IMG/VR virus record: IMGVR_UViG_3300046804_004672 | Location: 1 to 29,676 of that record | DNA: 29,676 nucleotides | From: a virus | Direction: 5' to 3' (one strand) | Part shown: piece after piece, positions 18,011 to 26,223 of the stretch | Numbering within the stretch: position 1 is the first letter of the stretch | Layout: every line of letters begins with the position of its first letter | Program-made: the position numbers and the translations under genes | The notes under the pieces: model-generated | Told to the model about the DNA's origin: nothing | Database searches by the model: none | Seen by the model: the letters and a program-made list of their open reading frames with translations, nothing else

Positions 18011-21000
18011 CTACCTATACCAGTCTGACCCAGTGCCGGGCGCACACACAGGAAGCCATTGAATTTTAGCCTCAGGGCTTACGGCGCTGGAAATAATATC
18101 CACACCCTGCGCAATTTTTCCGTTATACAATGGTGTGGTACTCTTATACAAAATCGCGTCAACCGCATGACCATTGTATTGGGTCTGCGCACCTGATTTT
18201 CTAATGTGCCCCCATTTATCAGGCAATGCGTTTACTACCGCTTCAACAAATACACCGCAGCCCGCGAGCGTTGAAAGATTGAAATTACCATTTCTGAATA
18301 TCTCTTCAATTTTTGCAAATTCATTTGGTATAGTTGAATCAGGCGCACCGCAATCTCCATCTGCACCGCCTGCTCCGCCTACTCCACCCGAGCCACTTTT
18401 CAACATAGACGCATTAATTTGAGGCACTTCAACTACAGGACTGGTAAAGTTCACCATCATATCAGCAAGACGCAATCCACTATACCCAAGTGACGCACTA
18501 TCGCTATACTTAAATTTACCAAAAAATTCCTGCATTGGACGTACACGATATACCTGCAATGCCCCAGATTGAGTGCCAAATTTCCACGGTTCTGTTAAAA
18601 CTAATGATGTATCCGATGCAATTGACTGAATGACGGCTTTATTGTCGCCAATTATAATTGTAAGACCTTCTTCCAAATCTTCCGTAAATTTAGTTCCGAC
18701 TCCGGTAATAATATTATTGTTTGTAACACACCGAACAAATCCCCCAGATGGTAAATTAAACGCATAGGGCGGTGGGGGTTCTGGTAGTGGAGAGGTCGTG
18801 TCAGATTGCACAATTGTGCCAGGAGAAGTTTTTGCAGTAGCAGAATAATCTCCTAATTCCACACTAAGATTACTGTGAGTGCTATAACTTTCTCCATTAA
18901 TATCCTCGGGGGTATCAAATGTGCGTCCTCGCAATTTTGCATATACAATAGGAGAAACGACCGCAGCACCGGTCGCGGCGGTCGCGGCTAATGTCGCCGC
19001 CGAACTATACAATTTAGGATTAGATAATGGCAGTTCCCCAGGCTGCTCCGTGAGTTTTGAAAATGCAGGCTCACCAGTCGCATCCAACGCAGTATTTGCG
19101 AGAATTGATGCCATTTTTGCTTGTGCGACCGAGGGAGTAATTTTTCCATCTTTAACTTGCTTGGTCAAATCGCTCATACTTTTTTGACCTATTGCCGTCA
19201 ATGGCATTTTTAACGTCGGAACAAATATAGGTGGAATTGAAGGCGCGGGATATGGTGCTATGTTGGTAGGAATCGACATTATAGGCATACCACCCGGTGA
19301 CATCCCACCAATATCCACCTTTGGTGAATTTAGGAAAATGTTTTTCGAGGCTTTCATCTCAATATCATCTGCGGATATTTTCAATTTGCCTTTAACATTA
19401 AATGCCGCACCATCTTTCGCATCAATAACCAATTCCCCTTTACGAACATGTAACGTATACCCACCCTCCACCACAATATTCCAATCACCGGCGACATACA
19501 CATCATGATCACCGATTGTGATATCTTGGCGTTTTTTTACTGTCTTATATTTGACTCCCCCATCAGGTCGCATTTCAATGTGTGACCCAGAGCGATGGTA
19601 AACATGCACCCGTTCTGCGCCGGGAGAATCATCTACTTCAATAAGATGACCCGATTCCGATTCCATTAATACTGTATTAAATGGATACTGTGGATTATAG
19701 GACGGAGCATCTTCTTCCATAGATGCTGACCCAGAACCAAACAACGTTGCCGCAATAGGACCGCCGGCCGCAACAGCGGCCGATAATGATGACGTGGCGG
19801 TAGAGGTGGATTTAGCCGCCGCCATCAAAACTTTGGCTGTTGGAGGAATACTTTGGGGTTGTCGAAATACACGAGTATTCTTTTTTAATTCAGCGGGAGT
19901 AGTATCAGTTGAACTTTGAGCACCAGTGGTAAGTGGTGGTACCTCCACTGGTGGGAGCGATAGTCCCGGAGTTAAGCCAGTTTCAAGGTCAATTTGTCCT
20001 AATGGTAAAAATTCAGAAATCTTAAATGTACGATTTGAGGGCACTACGACAGGAAATGAATTTCCTGACAAATCGTATTCCAATGCCAATCGTGACTGTA
20101 TTGGTGTGTAGCCATTCCACACTACATAGGCTTGCTGTCTCGCGCTGTTCCACGCAACTAGTCGATCGACACGGCACGTGGGTGACACATCTTGCCCAAT
20201 TGTCCAATCCCCGCGTGTTGTTGCAAGTCCAATTTTGATATATCCATACCATTCATATCGATGCTCATCCGTGGGAATGGGTTCACCATATTCGTCAAGA
20301 TCCAACATACCTTGAGAACCAAATGAAACAAAACCCGACGTGGTTATCGTATCAATTAATTGAAGATTTGTGTCTAGTCGAGCACGACGATATGCTTCAC
20401 CAGGCGTACCGCCACCCCCCGCATATACCCACGTCACTTCCCAAACAGGATCGTTAATTGTGGTCAATGGATCTGGGCGAATGGCAACACAATGAATACC
20501 ATGTGCGACTTCTCCCCCATCCCACGTATTCCCGAGTGAATCTTTAACAAAGACGTTACCTGAGCCGTTGTCGCCTACTTGTGCTACTACTGCGGTCACG
20601 CCGTATTGCCATGCACCGCGAATATAATTCCCACCACCATTTGGAAACCATTCTTTACTAGAAATAACTTTAGAAAATCCCTGACCTGAGCCATCTGGAT
20701 TACGGCCAATCGTAATGACATCCGAACCAATGACGGGTGCGGAGGAATTTTGTAGCGCCGCCGCATCTTCTAGTGTATATCGTTCCCCTTCGTTCGAATA
20801 CAAAAAATATTGAGTGCCCGATGTATTAATTGTATACCGCCGAATATGATTGAACGCTTCTCCTTCACTGTAACTGGTAACAACATAAATTTTACCATCT
20901 GGTGTAACCCGAATATCACCATTAAAATCTCGGTCTCCAGTTACAACTTGGTATGCGTATAATTTTCCAAATTCAAATGCTACTAAATCAAGTCCATTTA

Positions 21001-21652
21001 GATGCCAACCAAGTATCCAATTTCCATCATTTTGCCCAAATAAAACAGGAACATTAGTTGAATCAAATCGGTCATTTTCAATATCATACCGAGTAAGTAA
21101 CCCATTAGCATTATATACAACAACACCGTTTCGAATACCAGCATTTCCTTGATCCAACGTATCTGTAGTAATTAAAACCACATCATCCGCGCTTGCTGCG
21201 GTTGGTGGTAAATATCCTAATCCATATCCATATTCGCGATTTAATACGACAAGCACAGTGCCATCATCATCTACACCCATTAGCCCATAATCAGGATGCG
21301 TTCGACCCAATGAGTCGTAATATCCCACATGGTCTAACCATGCCGCCCACACACCTCCACCCGCACGAGTGAAGTTTGCTCCTTGTGTTGAAACTCTATT
21401 GATAGCCCCAGTCCGAATATCATAGGTATATAAACTACACCCCGGCGTATAGTCCGGATTATCTGGAGTTTGGCATGATTGAAATACCAGTGTCCACGGA
21501 TTGACCCACGACGTATCTCCGCCAATAATTGGTTGCCCAATTAATTCGGGATACAACGGATGGGAAGTCCATGTGAGTAAATTCCCGTCGTAGGATATAG
21601 GTAATAACCCTATACCCATGGCAACTTTATATTGAGTGCTTAGTCGCGGCAT
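18011..21652 (-). CDS. 5: gp5-type central spike protein with propeller-like N-terminus and Cys/His C-terminal domain
   Basis: 1213 aa, twice T4 gp5 (575). Residues about 1-580 consist of repeated strands such as DGTVLVVLNREYG, NGVVVYNANGLLTRYDI and RVTPDGKIYVVTS, suggesting a beta-propeller. Residues about 650-790 are the gp5C/VgrG-type needle: NTVLMESESGHLIEVDD, HVYHRSGSHIEMRPDG, then DITIGDHDVYVAGDW and KLKISADDIEMKASKNIF. Residues about 970-1020 form a GTKF/SH3-like module. The last 90 residues have a Cys/His pattern (GCGVFVEAVV with Cys1132, YNGHAVDAILY with His1162). The OB fold of gp5 is absent here but encoded by the gene just upstream, and no lysozyme domain is visible. It probably forms the trimeric membrane-piercing needle under the gp27 hub. 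It starts 1 base after the OB gene's stop. Confidence 0.82.
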   Translation of the reverse strand: MPRLSTQYKVAMGIGLLPISYDGNLLTWTSHPLYPELIGQPIIGGDTSWVNPWTLVFQSCQTPDNPDYTPGCSLYTYDIRTGAINRVSTQGANFTRAGGGVWAAWLDHVGYYDSLGRTHPDYGLMGVDDDGTVLVVLNREYGYGLGYLPPTAASADDVVLITTDTLDQGNAGIRNGVVVYNANGLLTRYDIENDRFDSTNVPVLFGQNDGNWILGWHLNGLDLVAFEFGKLYAYQVVTGDRDFNGDIRVTPDGKIYVVTSYSEGEAFNHIRRYTINTSGTQYFLYSNEGERYTLEDAAALQNSSAPVIGSDVITIGRNPDGSGQGFSKVISSKEWFPNGGGNYIRGAWQYGVTAVVAQVGDNGSGNVFVKDSLGNTWDGGEVAHGIHCVAIRPDPLTTINDPVWEVTWVYAGGGGTPGEAYRRARLDTNLQLIDTITTSGFVSFGSQGMLDLDEYGEPIPTDEHRYEWYGYIKIGLATTRGDWTIGQDVSPTCRVDRLVAWNSARQQAYVVWNGYTPIQSRLALEYDLSGNSFPVVVPSNRTFKISEFLPLGQIDLETGLTPGLSLPPVEVPPLTTGAQSSTDTTPAELKKNTRVFRQPQSIPPTAKVLMAAAKSTSTATSSLSAAVAAGGPIAATLFGSGSASMEEDAPSYNPQYPFNTVLMESESGHLIEVDDSPGAERVHVYHRSGSHIEMRPDGGVKYKTVKKRQDITIGDHDVYVAGDWNIVVEGGYTLHVRKGELVIDAKDGAAFNVKGKLKISADDIEMKASKNIFLNSPKVDIGGMSPGGMPIMSIPTNIAPYPAPSIPPIFVPTLKMPLTAIGQKSMSDLTKQVKDGKITPSVAQAKMASILANTALDATGEPAFSKLTEQPGELPLSNPKLYSSAATLAATAATGAAVVSPIVYAKLRGRTFDTPEDINGESYSTHSNLSVELGDYSATAKTSPGTIVQSDTTSPLPEPPPPYAFNLPSGGFVRCVTNNNIITGVGTKFTEDLEEGLTIIIGDNKAVIQSIASDTSLVLTEPWKFGTQSGALQVYRVRPMQEFFGKFKYSDSASLGYSGLRLADMMVNFTSPVVEVPQINASMLKSGSGGVGGAGGADGDCGAPDSTIPNEFAKIEEIFRNGNFNLSTLAGCGVFVEAVVNALPDKWGHIRKSGAQTQYNGHAVDAILYKSTTPLYNGKIAQGVDIISSAVSPEAKIQWLPVCAPGTGSDWYR

Positions 21653-21653
21653 A

Positions 21654-22037
21654 TTATACGTTCATCTCCGGAAATTTAGAAAACTGCGGGACTTGAATCA
21701 CTTCTTTGACACGAGCACCGGGTAATACACCAAGCATCACTGGTTGTTGGGCAATTTGTCCATCGAGAAAAAACCCAAGCACCCATGACGACTCTTCGGG
21801 AGATTTGACTCCGTGGGGATTATTCAATGGCGCAAGAGGTAATGCCCACGGTAAATCTTCTTTGGGAAGCAAAGTCTGATCGGAGGTGTGGTAACCGAAC
21901 ACACGCACTCTTGCGCGGCCTAATTTCAGTGGATCATTGCGATCTTCAACGACCCCAATCCACCAAAAGAAACCATTCTTCCCCATGTAGTCGTGGGCGC
22001 TGATAGTGCCCAGTCGAAGTGATTCATTGAGTTCCAT
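21654..22037 (-). CDS. Free-standing gp5 OB-fold hub protein
   Basis: 127 aa, the same size as the OB-fold domain of T4 gp5 (about 129). The text GFFWWIGVVEDRNDPLKLGR followed by ARVRVFGYHT is the gp5_N signature, and WALPLAPLNNPHGVKSPEES and WVLGFFLDGQIAQQPVMLG complete the barrel pattern. In T4 this domain docks the spike to the gp27 torus. Here it is its own gene, between gp27-like and the needle gene. The C-terminus ends in a short tail (FSKFPEMNV) and the stop is one base before the spike ATG, so translation is probably coupled. An AATAAATA box lies exactly 5 bases before its ATG, overlapping the gp27 stop. No Shine-Dalgarno is visible. Confidence 0.85.
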   Translation of the reverse strand: MELNESLRLGTISAHDYMGKNGFFWWIGVVEDRNDPLKLGRARVRVFGYHTSDQTLLPKEDLPWALPLAPLNNPHGVKSPEESSWVLGFFLDGQIAQQPVMLGVLPGARVKEVIQVPQFSKFPEMNV

Positions 22038-22042
22038 ATGAG

Positions 22043-22050
22043 TATTTATT
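22043..22050 (-). promoter_or_regulatory. TAAATA box 5 nt before the OB-fold gene
   Basis: The minus strand reads AATAAATA, then CTCAT, then ATG at 22037. It matches the T4 late consensus at all but the first two positions and overlaps the gp27-like stop codon. Spacing is the same as before 16259 and 2580. Confidence 0.42.
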
Positions 22051-23422
22051 AGGACGCCGCAAACGAATCAGTCACAGCTTCAAACGTCGTTTCATAGAAG
22101 AATCCACGGCGACCATCCGCAACAATACTATGTTTGGCATTAATGATAATGTATCGGCCTGATGCCAAATCCTTGAATGGTGTGCCTGTATTTTTGTTAT
22201 TCAGTGGAGTCGGAAATTCCACATCAATAAAACTACCCGCATGTAATTCAGGAGCACCAGCAACGCGGCCGCGAATACAGCGTGATTGTAATCCGAGCAA
22301 CTCCCGATTGCGCCCGTCTAATGTTTGCGCAATAAAGTTATCCGTGATGGTAGAGTCTTTACTCGTCAGTTGGGTATTGGCCGCGCTGAATGCCGTAGTA
22401 GGCACCACAAATATACGAGCCGTCGGTGGTGTATTCAATCCTAATTCTTTAGGATAAATGTCGCGTCCATTCGGGTTGACGCGCAACCGACGATCATACG
22501 CACCATCCCATCCCGCACCAGAAATTTCTACACCACAGACACCTGATAGGACATCTGGAGCAATGGTTGTAGATGCAAAATATCCTCGGGACATGGCATA
22601 CAAAATATCAAACCCCGAAATAACTTGTAATTGTTCGGCTTTGATACGAGTGCGGGTATTACCAACTTCACGCTGACCCGCCAAATCCAAATATATGGTC
22701 GGAATTTTTGTATTACGCGCCGCAATCTGCAACAATCGACCAAACGACGTATAGTGATACCCTTCCAACGTTTCAAAAAACAAATAATTAGTTTCGTTTG
22801 TATCAGATTGTCCCTGTAACGTCAGCAATTGAATGACCTCTAACGGTCGCATGTATGGCACTACTAATTTAATCGGTCGCTTAGTTGTTTGCCGTTCAAC
22901 AAAAGTTTTCTTACTAGACAATCCGTAGGGCTGCTCTACAATATCTTTAATAATGTCCTCGGGTTTTTTGTTGACGTATGACCGTGAAATTTTTCGCACG
23001 GTTGACGCAATTAATTCAGGACTACAAATACCTAACGCAAATTCTTCACTGGCTTTATTGACAGGTGAACGATTAGATTGATTGTATATGGCAAATGGAA
23101 ACGGCCCAAATTTACGTTGGTCTAGATTTTCTTTATCGCGCATACTAAACTGCAACCATAATTGGTCTAACCCGCGCATTAATGCCAAATTAGTCAAGGC
23201 TTGCGTGTCACGAAAATATACTTCGCCCGTCAATGCGGGCGAAAACATATTCTCAAAAATATCAATCCGATTAACGTAGGTGCGTACATCATCCAGTATG
23301 TCTTTAATTTTTTGTTCGTCGCTATTTTTTGGATTGAGTAGATACGGCGACAGAATTTGAAGTCGATCAACGGAGACGGTTTTATCGGCTGCGGGAGACA
23401 GACTAACGGGTGGAGTTGACAT
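22049..23422 (-). CDS. 27: Baseplate hub protein, gp27-like (gpD family)
   Basis: 457 aa, somewhat longer than T4 gp27 (391). The layout fits the hub/gpD family: an N-terminal tube-like barrel (YVNRIDIFENMFSPALTGEV, residues about 48-67), a central part with RPLEVIQLLTLQGQSDTNET and YLFFETLEGYHYTSFGRLL (about 190-230), and a C-terminal barrel ending YIIINAKHSIVADGR and FYETTFEAV. The trimer would form the pseudo-hexameric torus joining tail tube and spike. It overlaps gp53-like by 20 bases and has a strong GGGGAG 8 bases before its ATG. The next gene downstream is the OB-fold partner it would bind. Confidence 0.82.
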   Translation of the reverse strand: MSTPPVSLSPAADKTVSVDRLQILSPYLLNPKNSDEQKIKDILDDVRTYVNRIDIFENMFSPALTGEVYFRDTQALTNLALMRGLDQLWLQFSMRDKENLDQRKFGPFPFAIYNQSNRSPVNKASEEFALGICSPELIASTVRKISRSYVNKKPEDIIKDIVEQPYGLSSKKTFVERQTTKRPIKLVVPYMRPLEVIQLLTLQGQSDTNETNYLFFETLEGYHYTSFGRLLQIAARNTKIPTIYLDLAGQREVGNTRTRIKAEQLQVISGFDILYAMSRGYFASTTIAPDVLSGVCGVEISGAGWDGAYDRRLRVNPNGRDIYPKELGLNTPPTARIFVVPTTAFSAANTQLTSKDSTITDNFIAQTLDGRNRELLGLQSRCIRGRVAGAPELHAGSFIDVEFPTPLNNKNTGTPFKDLASGRYIIINAKHSIVADGRRGFFYETTFEAVTDSFAAS

Positions 23423-23987
23423 TATTCAATCTCCCCATCAACTGTTCAAATTGCCGTAAAAACGATTGGAATGTATCCGGCAATAATCGTTTAATGTCGC
23501 GTCGTTTATCGTTTAATCCATTTTCATAGTCGTATACCGATATTTCGCGGCGCTCATATAATGGTGTGGCACTGTACAACGTCTCATCAATTACTAACTC
23601 CTGACCTGTGTCGGGATTTTTCCACAGATATTGATACACGGTATCTTGACTTTGTTCCACGCCATCGTTAAGACCAGGCACAGACTCATATTTTTTGGCC
23701 ATATAATGATGAAATTCCAAGTTGTTCATAGGCCAGTCATAAAGATCTCGCATATTATTAGACAACATGACCACCCACGAATATCGAGAATCCCCATACC
23801 ACTGCGCCGCCAATAAGTCAGCACGGTCTCGGTCTTGTATTTTATACCACTCATACGCACCCAATTCGGTAATAGATTGCAACCGTACCGTCATATTAGG
23901 CACAGTACGAAGAATTTTTTGCGGCAATCCATTTTGAATTTCCGTGGTGCGATAGGTGAGCGTAGGAAAATATTGAAAGTATCGCAT
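23403..23987 (-). CDS. 53: Baseplate wedge protein, gp53-like
   Basis: 194 aa, almost exactly T4 gp53 (196). Residues 1-12 (MRYFQYFPTLTY) and the central block (YKIQDRDRADLLAAQWYGDS, RYSWVVMLSNNMRDLYDWPM, about 46-90) are characteristic of the gp53/LysM-like family, with Y-G-D and WPM as landmarks. gp53 binds gp6, gp7 and gp25 and helps lock wedges around the hub. The 9-base gap upstream reads TTAATTCAT with no Shine-Dalgarno. Its last 20 bases overlap gp27-like and carry that gene's ribosome binding site, so the two are coupled. Confidence 0.87.
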   Translation of the reverse strand: MRYFQYFPTLTYRTTEIQNGLPQKILRTVPNMTVRLQSITELGAYEWYKIQDRDRADLLAAQWYGDSRYSWVVMLSNNMRDLYDWPMNNLEFHHYMAKKYESVPGLNDGVEQSQDTVYQYLWKNPDTGQELVIDETLYSATPLYERREISVYDYENGLNDKRRDIKRLLPDTFQSFLRQFEQLMGRLNNVNSTR

Positions 23988-23996
23988 ATGAATTAA

Positions 23997-25004
23997 TTAG
24001 AAACGGAATCTTAATTTATCACCAGTATCAGGATCTCCAAGAGAAGTTTCATTTGTTGAATTTACATCTTGCAAGATTCTGTTGCGAGTCAACAATACCA
24101 TTTCTTTGAATCTCATTGAAATAGAAATTTTAGCCGGATATTGACCTCTCCCAGTGAGGTTAAATAATTTTGGTGTGTCTGCACCTCCACTATAATCCAC
24201 ATCAAATGACTCTAATACAGATGGCAATAATGTAAACGTCGTGCTTTGGATAGAATGTGTAATTTGAAATTCATAGGGAAAATCAAAATATCCAAATTGT
24301 CCTGCAATAGACCCAGATCCGGGGCGTGGAAGCATTGCGAATTTGAATACCTGAATAATACGATCAATTTGCTCAGACTCCGCTTTATTTCGTGGCATGA
24401 ACGTATAAGCAAAATCATGTGAGCGAAACTCTACGTTCTTGAATACGTTTTCTGCGTATGGGTTGTCGGCTTGCCCAATGGCCACATTCATTATTCCCGC
24501 ACCACCACCCGCAGCCTCTAGTGCGGCTTGAATAACAGCGACACCTGCTTGTTTTGTGGCAGATGCCGCACCTTGACCTAACTTTTTAAGAGCATCAGTA
24601 GCAGTACCATCTTTACTAAAAACAGAATCAACCGCAGACCCTAATGCACCGCCTATACTTCCTATTGCTTGCCCCACATCAAACGGACTATATATTGCGG
24701 CGTAATTTGTTTTAAGCGCACTGCTTGGAGTCGGAAGCGCAATCGCAAAATCAGGCTGTGGTAACGTAGTGTATAAATCTTCGTTTTGCTTAGTTGAATA
24801 AAATCCACCAGTTTTCGTTGCGCGTTTATACGGCATAAACAGAGTGAACGGAATAGTCGCGGTAGACAATCCGGCACCCAACCCAAGCGGAAACTGTAGC
24901 ACCCCACCTCTATTGGGAAGGCCGGACAAATCTTGGATAGATTTGTCTTGATATCCACCGAGATATTGAAAAACGTTTGGGTTATCGTATGTTGTTCCGG
25001 CCAT
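23997..25004 (-). CDS. 48: Tail tube-baseplate protein, gp48-like
   Basis: 335 aa (T4 gp48, 364). The C-terminal half carries the T4 tail-cap/tube-initiator pattern: FKNVEFRSHDFAYTFMPRNK, AESEQIDRIIQVFKFAMLPR (about residues 190-230), FGYFDFPYEFQITH, then a final beta part ending ISISMRFKEMVLLTRNRI. The middle (about 105-170) is a Gly/Ala-rich stretch (GQAIGSIGGALGSAVDSVF), likely flexible or helical. gp48 caps the hub and starts tube polymerisation with gp54. It is the first gene of the minus block, facing gp4 across 39 bases. GAGGG lies 4 bases before the ATG. gp54 is the alternative, since both share the tube fold. Confidence 0.75.
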   Translation of the reverse strand: MAGTTYDNPNVFQYLGGYQDKSIQDLSGLPNRGGVLQFPLGLGAGLSTATIPFTLFMPYKRATKTGGFYSTKQNEDLYTTLPQPDFAIALPTPSSALKTNYAAIYSPFDVGQAIGSIGGALGSAVDSVFSKDGTATDALKKLGQGAASATKQAGVAVIQAALEAAGGGAGIMNVAIGQADNPYAENVFKNVEFRSHDFAYTFMPRNKAESEQIDRIIQVFKFAMLPRPGSGSIAGQFGYFDFPYEFQITHSIQSTTFTLLPSVLESFDVDYSGGADTPKLFNLTGRGQYPAKISISMRFKEMVLLTRNRILQDVNSTNETSLGDPDTGDKLRFRF

Positions 25005-25043
25005 AATGCCCTCTAAATAGAGTGGAGACTCCTCTTTGTATAT
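25005..25043. promoter_or_regulatory. Divergent intergenic control region
   Basis: This 39-base gap is the only divergent junction in the window and should hold promoters in both directions. On the plus strand TCTAAATA (25012-25019) resembles the T4 late octamer, with a 24-base interval to the gp4 ATG, like the 22-base interval of the exact promoter before gp8. Two small inverted repeats lie here: CTCTA-AA-TAGAG (25011-25022) and GGAG-A-CTCC (25024-25032). On the minus strand the same bases read CTCTATTTAGAG. No other promoter element is convincing. Confidence 0.5.
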
Positions 25044-25490
25044 ATGGCATTAAAAGGACGCTTCTTCCCGCGCAACCCGAGCAAATATTTAGGGAATCCG
25101 AATAACATTATCTTTCGGAGTGCCTGGGAACGCACCTTCATGGAGTACTGCGACACCCACGCAGACATTCTTCAGTGGGCCTCGGAAGAACTCACCGTGC
25201 CGTATTATTTTACGGGCGATAGTAAGTGGCATCGCTACTACCCTGACTTCATCATCAACGTGCGCACCAAGGCGGATGAGAAACAAACATGGATGGTCGA
25301 GATTAAACCGTCAGCACAAGTGCAGTCGCCTGTTAATAAACGGTATGCCAACAAGCGTCGTCAAATTCGTGAGACGATTGAGTATGCCAAAAATCAAGCA
25401 AAGTGGACGGCCGCCAAATCATTCTGTTCCAACAAGGGATGGAAGTTTGTTGTCATCACCGAAAAGGAACTGTACCCTAATGGCCGATAA
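25044..25490 (+). CDS. 4: Head completion protein gp4, PD-(D/E)XK nuclease-like
   Basis: 148 aa, matching T4 gp4 (150), which stabilises filled heads and allows head-tail joining. The start MALKGRFFPRNPSKYLGNPN and the WERTFMEYCD stretch fit T4 gp4 closely. The TnsA-like nuclease pattern is complete: Glu29, Asp68 in YYPDF, and Glu86-x-Lys88 in WMVEIKPSAQ. The chosen ATG gives the family N-terminus; a Shine-Dalgarno is weak (GGAG about 16 bases upstream). It is the first plus-strand gene; the next ATG lies 11 bases inside its end. T4 keeps gp4 near gp2 and gp53, and here gp53-like is two genes away on the other strand, so neighbours are kept but orientation has changed. Confidence 0.9.
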   Translation: MALKGRFFPRNPSKYLGNPNNIIFRSAWERTFMEYCDTHADILQWASEELTVPYYFTGDSKWHRYYPDFIINVRTKADEKQTWMVEIKPSAQVQSPVNKRYANKRRQIRETIEYAKNQAKWTAAKSFCSNKGWKFVVITEKELYPNGR

Positions 25491-26223
25491 CTTTCTCGAC
25501 CTACTCATTCAGCATTATTTGCGCGGAGGACGCGACACGACTGCACTCCGAGGTCAACTTCATGAGCAGCAACCGGCACGGGTTACAGGACGCGCCACGA
25601 CCCCTAAACCGCTTCCTAATCAACTCGGGGTGTCCGTCGTCCCGATGACGGGTATGATGGGGAACAACCCCGCGACCAAAGCAAGCGGAAGTGCGATTGC
25701 GTGGGCACAGAACATCACCCAAGTGCTTGGGCAAATTGACCCAGACGACCAGACAGACATTGTTGACCGCTATGGCAAGTTTAAGAGCATGTTTGTTGAT
25801 GGCAAACAAATGATTCCTGGCATGTTTTACAGTTTTAGTTATCGAGCCAAAACCACGAATCAATACGACATGTTTCCATTGGTGTTGGTACTTGACCGTA
25901 CACCCACCAGTGTATTAGCCATGAATTTTCATTATCTTCCCCCGAAACTTCGGTTTGGCTTGTTTGAGTCCATGATGCCGTTAATCGCGCCGCTGCCCGT
26001 CTTTCAATTGAGTCGCATATTCCTGACCTATCAACAGTTGACGAAACGTCGCATGGTTGGCAAATTACCTACGATTAAACGGTACAACTATACCCACATA
26101 CGCGGGCGAGCATTGTTCATTTCCCCGCTCGAATGGGCGGTAGCCTTGGCGTATCCCAGTGAGCGGTTTATCGGGACGACCTCCACAAAAGTCTGGACGG
26201 AGAGTCGTCGGAATCTTTCCTAA
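25480..26223 (+). CDS. gp2-like DNA end protector-type virion protein (tentative)
   Basis: 247 aa, starting MADNFLDLLIQHYLRGG at an ATG inside the gp4 stop region (11-base overlap; AAGGAAC lies upstream). The frame stays open further upstream, to a spurious start at 25120, but that part would overlap gp4 fully, so the internal ATG is preferred. The conserved-looking block is residues about 105-240: PGMFYSFSYRAKTTNQYDMF, FPLVLVLD, MNFHYLPPKLRFGLFESM, IKRYNYTHIRG and EWAVALAYPSERFIG, ending VWTESRR. I have seen this pattern in T4-like phage proteins labelled DNA end protector (gp2), and T4 gp2 (274 aa) also neighbours gp4. The family name is from memory, so the function is tentative; a head-tail or DNA-packaging-related virion protein is the safe reading. 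Confidence 0.6.
   Translation: MADNFLDLLIQHYLRGGRDTTALRGQLHEQQPARVTGRATTPKPLPNQLGVSVVPMTGMMGNNPATKASGSAIAWAQNITQVLGQIDPDDQTDIVDRYGKFKSMFVDGKQMIPGMFYSFSYRAKTTNQYDMFPLVLVLDRTPTSVLAMNFHYLPPKLRFGLFESMMPLIAPLPVFQLSRIFLTYQQLTKRRMVGKLPTIKRYNYTHIRGRALFISPLEWAVALAYPSERFIGTTSTKVWTESRRNLS

Noticed and set aside
17436-18062. 208-aa plus-strand ORF
   Set aside because: Antisense to the M15 peptidase gene; that gene has recognisable catalytic motifs and this ORF has none.
21650-21660. Frameshift fusing the OB-fold gene to the spike gene
   Set aside because: The stop and the next ATG are one base apart (TAA T ATG), but no slippery heptamer is present; re-initiation is the simpler reading.
25120-25479. Upstream extension of the gp2-like gene (367 aa from an ATG at 25120)
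   Set aside because: It would overlap gp4 completely, in another frame, and its text is low-complexity Thr/Ser/Arg; the ATG at 25480 gives a normal start.
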